Source: Micropterix aruncella
Lineage: Eukaryota; Arthropoda; Insecta; Lepidoptera; Micropterigidae
Assembly (NCBI GenBank): GCA_944548615.1
Contig: OX155960.1
Span: forward strand, 12,844,103 to 12,908,102
DNA length: 64,000 nucleotides
Direction: 5' to 3'
Under the pieces are notes generated by a model that saw only the letters and a program-made list of their open reading frames with translations, did not search any database and was not told the DNA's origin. The position numbers were made by a program, and so were the translations under genes. Positions 45,620 through 56,955 of this stretch are shown here, in pieces. Positions within the stretch are counted from its first letter, which is position 1, and each line of letters starts with the position of its first letter.

Positions 45620-45860
45620 TGATAAACTTCGAAGCAATTTCGATCATTGGTGAAGCAAAATGGTTTTTTGCAAAAGGCACAAATAGCATTTGTTCGGCAG
45701 TTGTTGTTTGGAGCAGACAATACATCGCTTACGTCCCGTTTCACTTTTGCAGAGATAATGACCAGACAGAGTAACGACATCCGCAAGTTTGAATCGCTTA
45801 GACCCCTCTTTTACAGCTTCTGATGATGGTGTCTTGCTGTTGGTGAACGAAACGGGACAT
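45620..45860 (-). pseudogene. piggyBac transposase C-terminal cysteine domain
   Basis: The minus strand encodes [20 protein letters not shown] then [14 protein letters not shown]. After a one-base frameshift it continues [20 protein letters not shown] and [13 protein letters not shown]...RKRC-x2-C...C-x2-C...C...CFxxYH is the Cys-rich DNA-binding tail of piggyBac transposases. The DDD catalytic domain is missing. Confidence 0.75.
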
Positions 45861-45969
45861 ATAGGTCCCGCGATATTTTACACTTTTGTTCAGTAATTTG
45901 TGGTCGCTGAACATGAATCCGGTCTCGGACTCGCGAATTTCCCAGCGGTTCAGGAGCGGTCGTCAAAGG

Positions 45970-46790
45970 GTTAAATCATGGTGTTTCCATCAACGCCTGG
46001 AGAATCAAATGCCACAACTAGAGCTGTCAACTACAATGGGCGAACCCGTCACCTCAGAAAGTTTTATCGAAATTTATCGTTTTGTCTCCCGTGAGGTGAG
46101 CACAGAAGACTTAGGACAAAACAGTGCACCGTCAAGATCCGCCACCTGCTCGTCAGAGACCAACGCCTTACGGCGAGGCACCGGGAAAGGTAACCAGCAG
46201 GCAGCCTCGCCACCTAACCAGCTTGGAAGGATATCTCTGTCTGGAATTAACATTCAGGATACCTCCTACCTCCCAACTGTTACAGAATCGAGGTCGCTTG
46301 CGCGGTCCTCTCCCTTACGTAGCAGTGAAAATTTGTCAACCGAATCTATCGCGGACCACGGCGTCCTTTGTCCGGCTCTTCACCCGGAATGGGGTAGCCG
46401 ATGGTCGTTTCAAGAGCAATCGCCGTAAGGTTAAGACTATCCCTGCTGTATAGGAAACAGTACTGTTTTCAGACTTCCCCGACTGTTAGTCAGAATGCAC
46501 AATCGATTGGTTTACGCCGCATGGTGCGCAAACCGTCCAGGAGCGCCCGAAGGTTGACTCCACATGACATGCCACAAGCAATTATGTATTTATATTATTC
46601 ATCTTCGGTCTAAGTAACTAAAATCACGTGTCCGAATAAATGAGACAGTTAAAGTACCCGTACGCCAAAGAAGAAATTTTCATATATTCGTACTTGCTAT
46701 CCTCGACAGAGGAGAGCAATTATATAAGACGAGAGTACACGGTAGTATATACACCCAATCGATACAATCCTACCTCTACGAGTTTTTGAG
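45970..46790 (+). pseudogene. LINE C-terminal fragment split by element A
   Basis: The left part (ggtgtttccatcaacgcctg) and right part (gccaaagaagaaattttcat) correspond to 44400-44440 and 44525-44550. 46018-46568 is inserted between them. Confidence 0.7.
46009..46577 (-). mobile_element. Element A copy, 5'-truncated, with 9-bp target duplication
   Basis: atgccacaa lies at 46009-46017 and 46569-46577. The minus-sense element (46018-46568) starts at an internal point (ggagtcaaccttcgggcg) and ends at the hairpin block and ttgacagctcta. The uninterrupted relative at 44400-44550 gives the empty site. Confidence 0.82.
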
Positions 46791-46816
46791 CCATTAAATT
46801 ACCACGGTCTCGTATA

Positions 46817-47702
46817 TTTATTTATTTATTTATTTATTTCATAACAAATCAACATTACAGTTTCTACCAATCCGTTGATATGCAATATACACATAAATAT
46901 TTAAAAAAAAATAGAATTCTTACAAGTACATACATAACATGTTTAAATAAGCGTTAAATACAAATACCGGCATTAAGAATAGAAAAACTTACAAACTTAC
47001 AAACTTACAGTACATAAGAGTGAAAACAGTTTATATTATTCTGCCATAAACAAGTAGCGCAATGCCCACACCTTGAAGAGATGCGGGCTCGCTGTATAAA
47101 TATCAAAGTCTGGCGCTGTCGAACATAGCGCATTTATGTGCCGCAAAGCTCGTGTAAGCAGACTCCATCGACTTAGGTTGGTGCGCGATGACGGCTCCGC
47201 AAATAGATTATGAGTGCGAGATCGATTATAATTGTCCGGGACAACGAGACAAACCTTCGCTAGCATGCTAGGATTATCAACTCTTCCCCTAATCAGCTTG
47301 AAAACGTAGGCCATGGCGAGCATTTCTCTACGCAACTTAAGAGAGTTATAGCCCACCATGCCTAGTAGGAAACTAGTAGGGTATAAGTACGGATAATATC
47401 CGTACTGCTTAAAATATATAAATCGTAAGAAACATTTTTGAATTTTTTCCGACATAGTGATATAATGATCCTGATGTGGATTCCATATAACTGCATTCGT
47501 TTCCAATCTGCTTCTCACAATTGAATTATACAATGTATTCATAACCCGTACATTGTGAAAATGCTTTAGGTTGCGAATAACAAACCCTAGTAGCTTAAAA
47601 GAGGACTTAGACAAATTACCAATGTGCTCCTTGAACGTAAGCTGGGAATCAAAGAGAACTCCTAGATCCTTTACCTTCTCAACCCTAGTGAGGATTATAT
47701 GG
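46817..47702 (-). pseudogene. LINE C-terminal fragment with AAAT tail
   Basis: The minus strand encodes LTRVEKVKDLGVLFDSQLTF, KEHIGNLSKSSFKLLGFVIR, NTLYNSIVRSRLETNAVIWN, FLLGMVGYNSLKLRREML and ends RYLFMAE at 47036. The 3' UTR runs to 46817 and ends in (AAAT)n. The frame is open for over 190 codons. The upstream part is cut at 47702, next to the solo LTR. Confidence 0.82.
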
Positions 47703-48305
47703 GACCTGTGAGGGACTACCTCTCACTAGACTCCAAATTGTTCGGTGTGAGGTGGTGGTATCAACTAACCAGTTATCTCCATATTGAAAGGCGGTTTTGA
47801 ATGAAGTAGAAGGTGTTTATTGATTGAAGGTTGGATATTGCCAGTTATAACGCTTGCCGAATAGTTTACGTTGACACGAGTGTATAGATGCGCGACTGCG
47901 GTTATGAGGATATATGGATGAGGTTGGTATGTGTGCTCCTAGTATCTTGTACTGGGCACGGCTTGAGTCTGTGGGATTACAGACTGATGCTTCGTGACTA
48001 TGGAGGATGAGGAAAGGAAACCAAGGAGCCGGATTCGTTGAACGACCTCGTGAGAAGGGTACCGAATATTCCGTCGCAACCTTGGGGAAAGGTGATCACT
48101 CGGGGAAGGTGATCACTTTGGTTGCTTTTTCGCCGGTTTATATAGGCCGATAAATGATGCAATCCGAAATATTCCGAGTATTGTTCCATCGTGCTGATTC
48201 ATCGCTGCACGAGTCAAAATACTAGCTGAATTGTGACAGTGGATTTCACTGGAAATCGATGCATTTGTTGATGGTATGTTATGGACTTAAGGGCCATTAG
48301 AGACC
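47703..48305 (-). mobile_element. Solo LTR with 4-bp target duplication
   Basis: 47707-48301 is the same LTR family as 16541-17214, reversed (minus sense: tctaatggcccttaagtcc ... ctcaca). gacc flanks it on both sides (47703-47706, 48302-48305). No internal sequence remains, as after LTR-LTR recombination. Confidence 0.82.
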
Positions 48306-48397
48306 ATTTCAAGTAAATTGTCAGAGGCTGACGTCTCTGAAAATTCCTACTTAACATTCCTTGTCATAATACTGATTTCTACTCCTACTCTGAGTCC

Positions 48398-48570
48398 ATG
48401 GTGCAAAACTTTGGAACAATCTCCCGGAAAATATACGAAACTCGCCTGCTTTAGAATCATTCAAGTTTCACCTCAAAAAGTACTACTTTTCCAAGAAGTA
48501 AGCAGTTCTTTCCATTCTGTCTTCTTACTCTCCAAATTTTCTCCCTTCTGCCAATTTTCGTTTTAAATAG
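48398..48570 (+). pseudogene. LINE C-terminal scrap
   Basis: VHGAKLWNNLPENIRNSPAL then ESFKFHLKKYYFSKK-stop at 48508 is the last motif of many LINE ORF2 proteins (..A.LWN.LP..IR...S...FK..LK). Confidence 0.75.
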
Positions 48571-48657
48571 ATTAGTTTGTATTTTATGCAGACACCTATT
48601 TTTTTAATAATTTTCATTTCTACGACGCGCGCATGTACCACTGCAACATGATTAGGT

Positions 48658-48715
48658 TATAAATAGGGTAGAAAACGAATTTAGAAAACGAAATTCGTTT
48701 TCTATCCTATTTATA
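48658..48715. repeat. 58-bp hairpin
   Basis: 25-nt arms (tataaatagggtagaaaacg...) with one mismatch, 8-nt loop agaaaacg. Confidence 0.8.
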
Positions 48716-49374
48716 ATGTCAAACAACCGCGATAGTCTTCGGTGATTAGGTTATTTACAAAATATTGCCTTACGGCAAAAGTTCGAATATTTTATTAAAA
48801 AAAATAAGTGTTAATGTAGAGTTTAATATTACTATCATTCAATAATAATATTACTACTGTTCAGTATTACTATTATGAATAATCAAATATTAGTAAGCAC
48901 TGTGATATGCTGGCCATTTATGTTATTTAGCTAATTTGCTTTATGATACAATTTTGCGACTTTTATTTGAGTAAATTCGTGGCTTTTAGGGCAAGCGTAG
49001 CACTTTGGCGTAGCAGGCATAGCACAGCCGCGTAGCATGTGCTATGTGACAGCTTGTCTCGTGCGACATAAAAGCTAAACCTTTCTACGAGACTAGGATA
49101 AACCAAACTACTACTCTGTATATTATTTTAAATTTGATATTTTACGCATCATTCGACGTTTATGATCGGGTGAAATTCCTAATACCCAATGGTAACAACC
49201 GTATTCATTCATTTATTCGTTACATAAACATTCAAACGCAATAGCACAAAACAAATATATAATGTACAATCCAGAAAATACCGCTATATGCTTCTAAATT
49301 TAGGCATACATCTGTCTGTGCCCAGGCCAAATTGTGCATAAATTATATGTTAAAAAGCATAAAATTATTCCTAA
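48716..49374. other. No recognised feature
   Basis: AT-rich. Confidence 0.4.
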
Positions 49375-49490
49375 TGTGCCAAGTAATGTGAAACCGAGCC
49401 CGCCTTGCTAGGCACTCCTGTGATAAGGCGAGCTCACTTCCTGAGTCTTATTAAAGTGCCACGATTGTGCTAGTAAAAATAACAAATTAA
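49375..49490 (-). repeat. Dispersed repeat Q, copy 2
   Basis: Reverse of 33608-33730: tgccaagtaatgtgaaaccg, cctgagtcttattaaagtgc. Confidence 0.7.
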
Positions 49491-50069
49491 ATTTCATATA
49501 TATTACTTAATCATTTTAACCGCAGATCATATCAAACATAATGCGATACCGGCATTTTGCCGTTCCGACGGCTGCCGTGCGCATTCCTACGAACTTCGTT
49601 TTTATTATTGTAAGCCCAGCATAATGAACGTAGGCAAATAATTACGTATCCGACCCGAAGTCAATGCATTGAGGAGTCGATGCAGTTTTGTTAGATCGTG
49701 GTTAAGATAATCAGCATACGATTTAGGCCAGTTACGAAAGTGTATAATTCATTCTATTGGCATTTGAGAAAACCTTTGTTTCACTGGAATAGTTTTACGG
49801 CAAGTAGTCAAAGACTAAATTCATCTAAATATTAAACTCATAATTAAAATCGATAAGAGTCCTCTCTCGGTCATTGGATGAACACGTTTGGGTACCGTTA
49901 CACATGGTCTTGAGCAGCGCGGTTCCTATTATCGTCTAGCCTCGGGCGGCTCGGTATTAATATTTGATTAAAATGTATAGCGAAATTTAGATTAGTCTAG
50001 CCTGTATATAAAATATTTCAACCAAAAATTTCAATGTGATTTCCGCTTACCAAGGCATCTGTTACCCGC
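49491..50069. other. No recognised feature
   Basis: Mixed AT-rich sequence. It may include the 3' UTR of the R2/NeSL-type element. Confidence 0.4.
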
Positions 50070-51505
50070 TTACCCCAGACCAGTGCCATTCTGGCTGATT
50101 CCAGTAAGGAACTTTTTGTGGAAGTCTACGCGGGCTTGTAGATCATTTGAATCACTACGGCCACTTATTACGTGCTTCGATATTGCCGGATCTTTGGAAT
50201 TGCACAGAATCGAATTTTTGGTTATTCTGGAGTTGGCGTAGAGCAGAGAGGGCAGTTTAAGCGCTAGCCCAAAATTTTGTTTGGACCTGAAGAGAGTCGA
50301 GGGGTCAGCTGGTTTGGCTAAGGACAGCCAGGACTTTAAACTAGCTGTCACCAGCGCATCTAGACGGGACAGTTGGGTTTTGGTAAAATCGTAAATAAGA
50401 AAGGGCCATGACAAATGTGACGTTAGATAATTGTCATAGATCCAGGCCTTACGAGGGCCAGAAATTAGCAAGGCATCTATTTTCGCCAGGCAACTTTTGA
50501 AATGCTCTATAACATGATCGCCCGAGACGTCTTTTCCCTGATGGGTGATTTTTCTGCCGAGGAATTTGAAATGATTATTTGGGTCTATAAGGGAGATATT
50601 AGAGCCCTTATAGACCAATTTGGGGTCATAGGATGTAAATTTTGTGCCCATGCGGGCGAGTCCAAGGCAAAAACATTTGGAGGGCTTCACTTTTATACAG
50701 CCTGACCAGTCGCAGAGAAGCTCCACTTTCTGTAATAGCAGGGAAAGCTGCTTGGGGCTTCTGGTGATGAAAGTTAGGTCGTCGGCAAAAGCGAGGCACG
50801 ACGAGGTGTATTGGCCGTCTGTTTTAAAACGGTAGCCCCACTTCCTGTCAAACTGGGTCAGGCTTTCCAGCAGTATATTAAAAACTATATTAAAAATCGT
50901 CGGGGAGAGGCAACAGCCCTGAGATAGTCCAATTGACTATGGTATAGAGCGGGTAGTCCATTCTTGCGTTTTAACATGGAAAGTCAGACAGTTGTAGTAG
51001 GAGGCTACGATGTCACGCACGACTGGTGGGAAGTTGTACCAGCGGAGTGCAAAGTGGAGGAGACTGTGTCGGACTGACCTAAAGGCATTCTCTAGGTCGA
51101 GCCAGCATACATTGATTTGGCGTTCGTGCTGTCTCGCATCCTTGATGGCAGCAGCCAGGAGAGAATTGTGCTCGAGGCAGTCCGAGACGCCACGCATGAA
51201 GCCTTTTTGAATTGATACTCCAAGGTACTCATTCCGGTGCATGAATTCGCTCATCCTCGTGTGGACTATGCTAAAAAAGATTTTGGCCACAGTGTCTGTG
51301 AGAGCAATGGGCCGAGCGTCCTTTGGTCCGGTGCAAACTGGGACCTTCGGAATTAAGATGACTGTCGCTCGGCCAAAATTCTGTGGGACTACACCGCTAT
51401 TCCATATATTTCGGAAGATGGATCCTAAATATTGCAGAAGGCAGGGGCATTTTGTGTATACTAAATAGGGAATACCATCGGGACCCGGAGTAGAGCCCGA
51501 CGGCT
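50070..51505 (-). pseudogene. R2/NeSL-type reverse transcriptase, one stop
   Basis: The minus strand from about 51505 encodes SGSTPGPDGIPY, RNIWNSGVVPQNFGRATVIL, IPKVPVCTGPKDARPIALTD, KIFFSIVHTRM, QKGFMRGVSDCLEH, NVCWLDLENAFRSVRHSLLH, then SIP-stop-SIGLSQGCCLSPTIF, SCLAFADDLTFITRSPKQLS and a thumb with HFKFLGRKIT, ending at 50070. About 475 codons are in a single frame broken only by a TAG at 50937-50939. FADD is intact. Motifs such as QKGF..G..(D)CLEH and LSQGCCLSP place it with the R2/NeSL-like early-branching LINEs rather than Jockey/CR1. Zinc fingers upstream and endonuclease downstream are missing. Confidence 0.8.
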
Positions 51506-52488
51506 TCCTCTTTACATAAATACAGACTCAAATCTGAAAATAGTGTTAATTGTGTCAGGGGTCTCAAAATAGATATTTCCGTAAAAAAAACGCGTTCACA
51601 ATACTTTCCCTTTTGGTTGATTGGTGGGCCAAGTTAGTAAAATTGTCGATTTATTATAAGACAGCAATATCGAAAACCACTCATTAAGTAGCTAGAATAT
51701 AAGGTCTGTTAATTAATTAGCAATCCAAATAAATTTTATTTCTTCATTTATTTATTGAATGAATTTCTATAAAACATTGATTTTGCTTATAAAAATGACA
51801 GGAAAACAATGACAGCATGTTAACCTCGTGCTTATTCAAATCTGTCAACCAACTGGGATTTGCCCGTTCTAGGGTGAACAGGGAAAAACCACAAGCTAAA
51901 CGATCTCTGTTCCAGATGTATTTGTATCATGAAAGACAAATAAATGTGCTCTTATAAAAAGTCTCTTTTTGCACCTAGGGAGTTCGCAACACAACCGGGA
52001 ATCATTTATTGAAAAATCTGTAGGTATGACATCTTAGGATCTTAAGATCTTAGTTAAGTTAAAATTGAATTGTCAATTTGTCGGACTTATCTTACCTACC
52101 TTAGTACATGCGAGGTCTAGTTAGGGTGGCTTTGTAATTGCAATAAATGTGCCATTATAAATTTAATAAAGAAATTAGAATTTTAATTAGAATTGTCTAT
52201 TACGACCATCTGTTTAAGTTATCCAAAGTAAATGGAGATGTTTTATGGTGCTTATAAAGATAATTTTAATACCAAAAATAAAATATAATGCTATTAAATT
52301 GGTAATTACACTGCCAACAGTTTTAAAGCTAGGCTTTACAAATTAAAAAAATATATGTATCAAATAAACCTAAATATCCCAATATACAGGATAGGATAGA
52401 TAGACAAATATGGGATAGGATAGGATAGAAGATAGCATAGGATAAAACAAATATAATAGGGGTTCACGGTATCAAGATGCTTTTGCTT
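51506..52488. other. No gene; piece of repeat T near its start
   Basis: 51590-51615 holds 'gcgttcacaatactttccct', the reverse of the start of repeat T. The rest is AT-rich, with (GATAG)-type short repeats near 52385-52440. Confidence 0.45.
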
Positions 52489-52870
52489 TCCCGTCAGAGG
52501 GAAAGTATTTTGAACGCGTGAAAAAAAATATTTTACATTTTTATTTGATTTATACATCCCCCCACCCCGCCCCTCCCAAGAAAATTAAGACCATTCCACA
52601 CTGGTCTTTCTGTGTTTTGTGTGTGTGTATTCTTCCACGATAGCGCCCAAACGCTTCATCAGGCAGAGCTGAAATTTGGCACGTCGGCGTTATTTGGCTA
52701 TAGAAAGATTTTAGAATATTGTGGTAGAAATCGGTCCACCAGATGACGCGCTAGTCTTACTTGAATCTCGAAATATTCAATTTAAATACTTGAAATTCGG
52801 TACAAAGATGCCTTGTTGGACCGAAACCACATTGTAAAGTTTTAGTTATAATATATCATATAGAGGCGAC
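52489..52870 (+). repeat. Dispersed repeat T, copy 3
   Basis: gggaaagtattttgaacgcg, 'gaaatttggcacgtcggcg' and 'gaaatcggtccaccagatga' in the same order as the other copies. Confidence 0.75.
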
Positions 52871-53695
52871 ACAAATAATTTTTAAACTCCTCCATATTTA
52901 GGATAATACTACCACATATTAGAAAAATACGATTTTAAAACAACGGAAAGTCCTCCAAATATAGTAAGAAAATAGCGGGGTTGAGGGGGGAAATTAACGC
53001 ACGGAAGAGGGGGGGCTTGTCTACTTGCTATTAAAATTCTTGGGGTGATCCAACCGATTTTTGAAAGGTGAGAATCGACTGCGGGTTTCGAATGTTCAGT
53101 GGGAGCTGGTTCCATCATCTTGCTTCATGAACACTGAAAGAGTGTCAAAAAAGTGGAGCGATGTAGCGGGGTTTTCATAACATTTTTTCTGACTGGAGCG
53201 AAGCGGAAGAACGTGACGTTCCAAAGGGAACGATAAGGTAGGAATCTTGAATCTTTCGATAAGGTAGGCAGATCCATATGTTAAAGACATTGTAGAGAAA
53301 ATATAGAAATGTGTGCGAAGAAAAAACGGGTAATTTCGTACCCACTTGCGAAGTTTGTTGTAACACTTTACCAAACAAAAGCCTTTTGCGAGGGTAACAT
53401 TTCATTTTACAACAGCTAAGCTCCGAAAAAAGTTATAGATTATGGAAATTGCAAAATATTTTGTTCAATAATTGCACTTCTTTATAAGTACCTTATATAA
53501 TTTGTTTTATTTAAGACGATATTTTTGTTTCTATTATTTATATAAATACACATATAAAAAATATCATACACTATATACCTATAAAATATTAACTATTATT
53601 ACTAAAATTATCTGTATAGCACCGATTGTGTACTATCAAGTTATCCCAAAACTTAAGGTGGTAAATTAGTGTATGGATGAAAAAGTTACACTCAA
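52871..53695. other. Unrecognised minus open frames
   Basis: Overlapping minus frames at 53374-53096 and 53405-53175 have a composition like a LINE C-terminus (VLPLRSSQKK, SLHFFDTLSVFM), but I cannot place them in a family. Confidence 0.3.
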
Positions 53696-54113
53696 AACAA
53701 CCATTCGGTCATCCGATCCCGGGTGAATAAGCTGGGCAAAGGATGCCGTGGTACGCGATAGATTCGGTTAACACCGTATCACCGCTTCATAAGGGAGTGG
53801 TCTGCGCAAGCGACCTCGATCCTGTAACCAGTCAGGAGGTAGAAGATATCCTGAAGGTTAATTCCAGACAGTGATATCCTTCCAAACTGGTAGTCAGGGG
53901 GCGGTACCTACCGGGAAAGGTAACCAGCGGGCAGCATCGCCCCCTGGGTACCTTGCCGGTGCCTCGCCGTAAGGCGTTGTCCTCTGACGGGCAGGTGGCG
54001 TAGCTAGACTGTGGATTGTTTTTCGTCCCAGTCTTCTGCGCTCACCTCACGGGAGACACAACGATTAATTTCGTTAAAACTTCCTGAGGTAACGGGTTCG
54101 GCCATTGTGACGT
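53696..54113 (+). mobile_element. Element A copy, variant with gatatcc insert
   Basis: Runs from an internal point (catccgatcccgggtgaata) to cctgaggtaacgggttcggc. The middle carries 'gatatccttccaaactggt' blocks as in copy 1, which may mark a subfamily. Confidence 0.75.
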
Positions 54114-54436
54114 TGAGCAATCTAATACCATATTATTATGTCTAATCAATGGTGTTAGTTTCTAACGACTTGTCAACGGTTTCAGATTCAATTATTTCTG
54201 GAAGCTTTTATTTATTATAATTTATGTCGATCTCATTTAGGATGAAAATATCAATTTAAATATTATGATAGCTAGCGTTTAAGTTGCATTTCGACCGAAA
54301 TTAAGGTCATTAATTAACAAACGCGCCGAGTAACCAATATTTAAGCTGACCGAATATAAATTTCATGAGTTGATATTATTACAGAGAGAGATAAATTACC
54401 TGATAATTAAAATTTAAGGTATGTACACACATTCGA
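54114..54436. other. No recognised feature
   Basis: gttgagcaatctaataccat at 54114 also occurs at 5196, near another element A copy. Confidence 0.4.
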
Positions 54437-55022
54437 TGTGTCATCTACAATGGGCAAGCCCGTTACCCCAGGAGGTTATAACGATATTTAATCGTTTTTT
54501 CCACCTGGAGTGAGCGTAGAGACTTAGGGACAATATGTTCCAATGTCCAGCTTTGCCACTCACCCGTCAAAAGCCAAAAGCTAACGCGAGGCACTGGTCA
54601 ATACCCAGCGTGCTGCCTCGCCCCTTTTTACCAGATTTGGTTCTATTCCTTCTGCCTCCAGTGGGGGTTAATGGGCCCTTGCTGAGTTGGCCACGAAGAC
54701 CCATTCTGTTCAGGGTTGGTCACACTCACGGGTCAACACCTATCCGACGGCCTCCACGCATGAAGTGCGAGTCTGGGTAGGACTCTGGCCCTATGGTCAG
54801 TTTCCCCTGGGAATAAACCTTATGGGCGTGAGTGTAAGCCTGCTGGGTAACACTCCTGGCAATCTCGCGGTTAAGGCGTTGGCCTCTTACGGGTTTGTGG
54901 CGGAGCTTGACGGTGGACTGTTCTGTCCAAGTCTTCTGCTCTCGCTCCAGGCGGATAGAACGACTAATCGTTAAAACTTCCTGAGGTGACGGGCTCGCCC
55001 GTTGTAGTTGACAACTCTAGTT
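54437..55022 (+). mobile_element. Element A copy, inverted dimer
   Basis: A minus-oriented 3' arm (54439-54660: tcatctacaatgggcaagcc ... gctgcctcgcccc) is followed by plus-oriented start (ttaatgggcccttgctgagt) and 3' arm to gacgggctcgcccgttgtag at about 55010. The outer arms of about 200 bp are inverted repeats. A second example of the arrangement at 4110-5026. Confidence 0.75.
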
Positions 55023-55139
55023 GTTGCACTAAATCTGGTAGTAATAGGTTTAGAATCCCCAATGACTTTTCATGTGTATTAATATTTCGACATATCCCTA
55101 TTAAAAAACCGAAATAAAATAGTATCCCATTGAGTCAAT

Positions 55140-55330
55140 ATAGTTTTACTTATTGACGATGTAGGGCATGTAAAGCGACGCGATGCTCGAGGTGTCTGTT
55201 AGTGTAATTTCCTGTTCTCTAGGGACATTTAAATACGTTTCCCATTGCAAGGCGCCATATTTGACTCGTCTCAAATGAAGTCGCGGCATCGCTACACGAA
55301 TGACGCTGACGTTGCTTATTAGGTTTGTTG
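55140..55330. repeat. Dispersed repeat R, copy 1
   Basis: 'tattgacgatgtagggcat', ggtgtctgttagtgtaattt, cctgttctctagggacat and 'gcgccatatttgactcgtct' also occur in order at 59265-59390. Confidence 0.7.
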
Positions 55331-55639
55331 GCTTGCGAGAACCTCAAATCAAAATCAAATCAAGTCACATTTATGGTCTTCAAAACTTTTACATATAGTT
55401 GTTTAGACACAATACTTTATAAAGCCGCTTTATGTTAAAATAACGAATGGATACTAAGTTTCATAAGAGACTCACCACACAATTGCTAACAGTTGTATTA
55501 GATACTTAAAAGTACAGTTTGAGTTGTCATGAAATATAATATTAAATGTTCCTACAAATAAGAAATACATTTTATTATCGGAGACAATGAGAAATAATAA
55601 TAATAATATAATCATCAGTAAAATGGTACAAATGTCAAG
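55331..55639. other. AT-rich, nothing recognised
   Basis: No feature supported. Confidence 0.4.
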
Positions 55640-56466
55640 TTAAATAAATAAAATCGAGATGGAAATTGTCAGTAATCTAATTATAATTCTTTGTTTATTG
55701 TAACACACCATTCCAACGTAATTTGGATACCCTTTAATTAATTCCAAAGATGGAAGGGGTAGTGCTAAATTGTGCCTACCTAATGTGAAATAAGATTGTT
55801 TTTTTTGGGTCTTTACCTTCCGTATATTTTTTAATATTAACATTATGCATTCAAATATATATATAAAGATGGTAGCGTGAGAATACTGAAATTTTTGAAG
55901 TGACCACGATATGATTCAATATGGTTAATTTTTATCAATATTCTTATAGCTCGTTTTTGGAGAGAGAAAATATGTTGTCCTAATACTGCGGTACACTGTG
56001 ACCAGAAGGGAATCCCATAACGAAGAGTTGACTCGAAATAGGCAAAGTATTTTTTTAGTGTGTGTTGAACGCTGATCAAGTTCCGTATTTGCCTTAGTTA
56101 GTAAGAAACAGGCACTGGAAAGTCTCTCGCTTAGTTCCACTGCGTGAGCATTCCATCTTAGGTTTTCATCTAAAACTAAACCAAGAAATGTATTGCTTTT
56201 ATTATTGGCTACTTTGTTTGCACCGATAGCTAAATTTTGACTGCTTATAGATTTTTTTTGTTCTACAAGATATAAAGATAGATACTGTCTTAGATGTGTT
56301 AAGAGACAGATTATTTTTCTTAAACCAAGTATTTAACAAAGCCAATTCACTGTTGAATGTTTTCAATACATTCTCTATTTTAGCATCTGCAAAACTTAAG
56401 GCGGTGTCATCTGCATACAGAGTTATATTGGAGTGAGCTACTATAGATGGCAGATCATTAACATTT
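55640..56466 (-). pseudogene. LINE ORF2, 3' part (outer element)
   Basis: The minus strand starts NDLPSIVAHSNITLYADDTA, with the YADD active site, then NTWFKKNNLSLNTSKTVSIF, NTFLGLVLDENLRWNAHAVE. After a frameshift come YFAYFESTLRYGIPFWSQCT and IFSLQKRAIRILIKINH. It continues directly from 56956-57735. Confidence 0.82.
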
Positions 56467-56955
56467 ATTTATTAGTTTCAAATAGTATTCAAGGGCATTA
56501 CTGATGAATCCAATTCGCCCTTGAATATTAAGCTGGAGTGTAAGTCTAAAAATAAATGACTACATAACTAAATTAATGCTAACATTGAACAAGAAAAAAA
56601 AAACATAAAAATATAAAACTAAATAAAAGACAGATTATGATAAACATGAGCTAGCAGGGAGATGCCTTTTTAGCTGCCAAAGGGATGTACAAAAGATATC
56701 TATTTCAGTGGGTAAGGAATTAAGAAGAGCTATAACCCTTCCCACTGGCCTGTCTACACAAATATTTGTACGGTGGTACGGCACATTAAACAATAGATGC
56801 GATCTCCTCGCTGTGTAATTTACCGGTACGTACAATTCAAACTTACATAGTATCTCTGGCAAATAAATTGTTCCTTGAATAAGTTTATATGCAAATATAA
56901 TTAGTGAAATATATCGACGAGTTTCAAGACTGTTGTATCCTACCATTCCTAGCAA
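56467..56955 (-). mobile_element. LINE inserted in a LINE
   Basis: A 5'-truncated element on the minus strand: MLLGMVGYNSLETRRYISLI, VNYTARRSHLLFNVPYHRTN, ending LKRHLPASSCLS at 56635, then 3' UTR and an 'aataaataaatgtt' tail. The family is the same as at 46817-47702 (GMVGYNSL). It splits the outer LINE between FILYV and NDLPS, with atgtt on both sides. Confidence 0.82.

Noticed and set aside
47703..48600. Continuation of the minus LINE (46817-47702) on the far side of the solo LTR
   Set aside because: The sequence right of 48305 does not continue the LINE frame; it soon holds the C-terminus of a different LINE on the plus strand, so the LINE was already truncated there.
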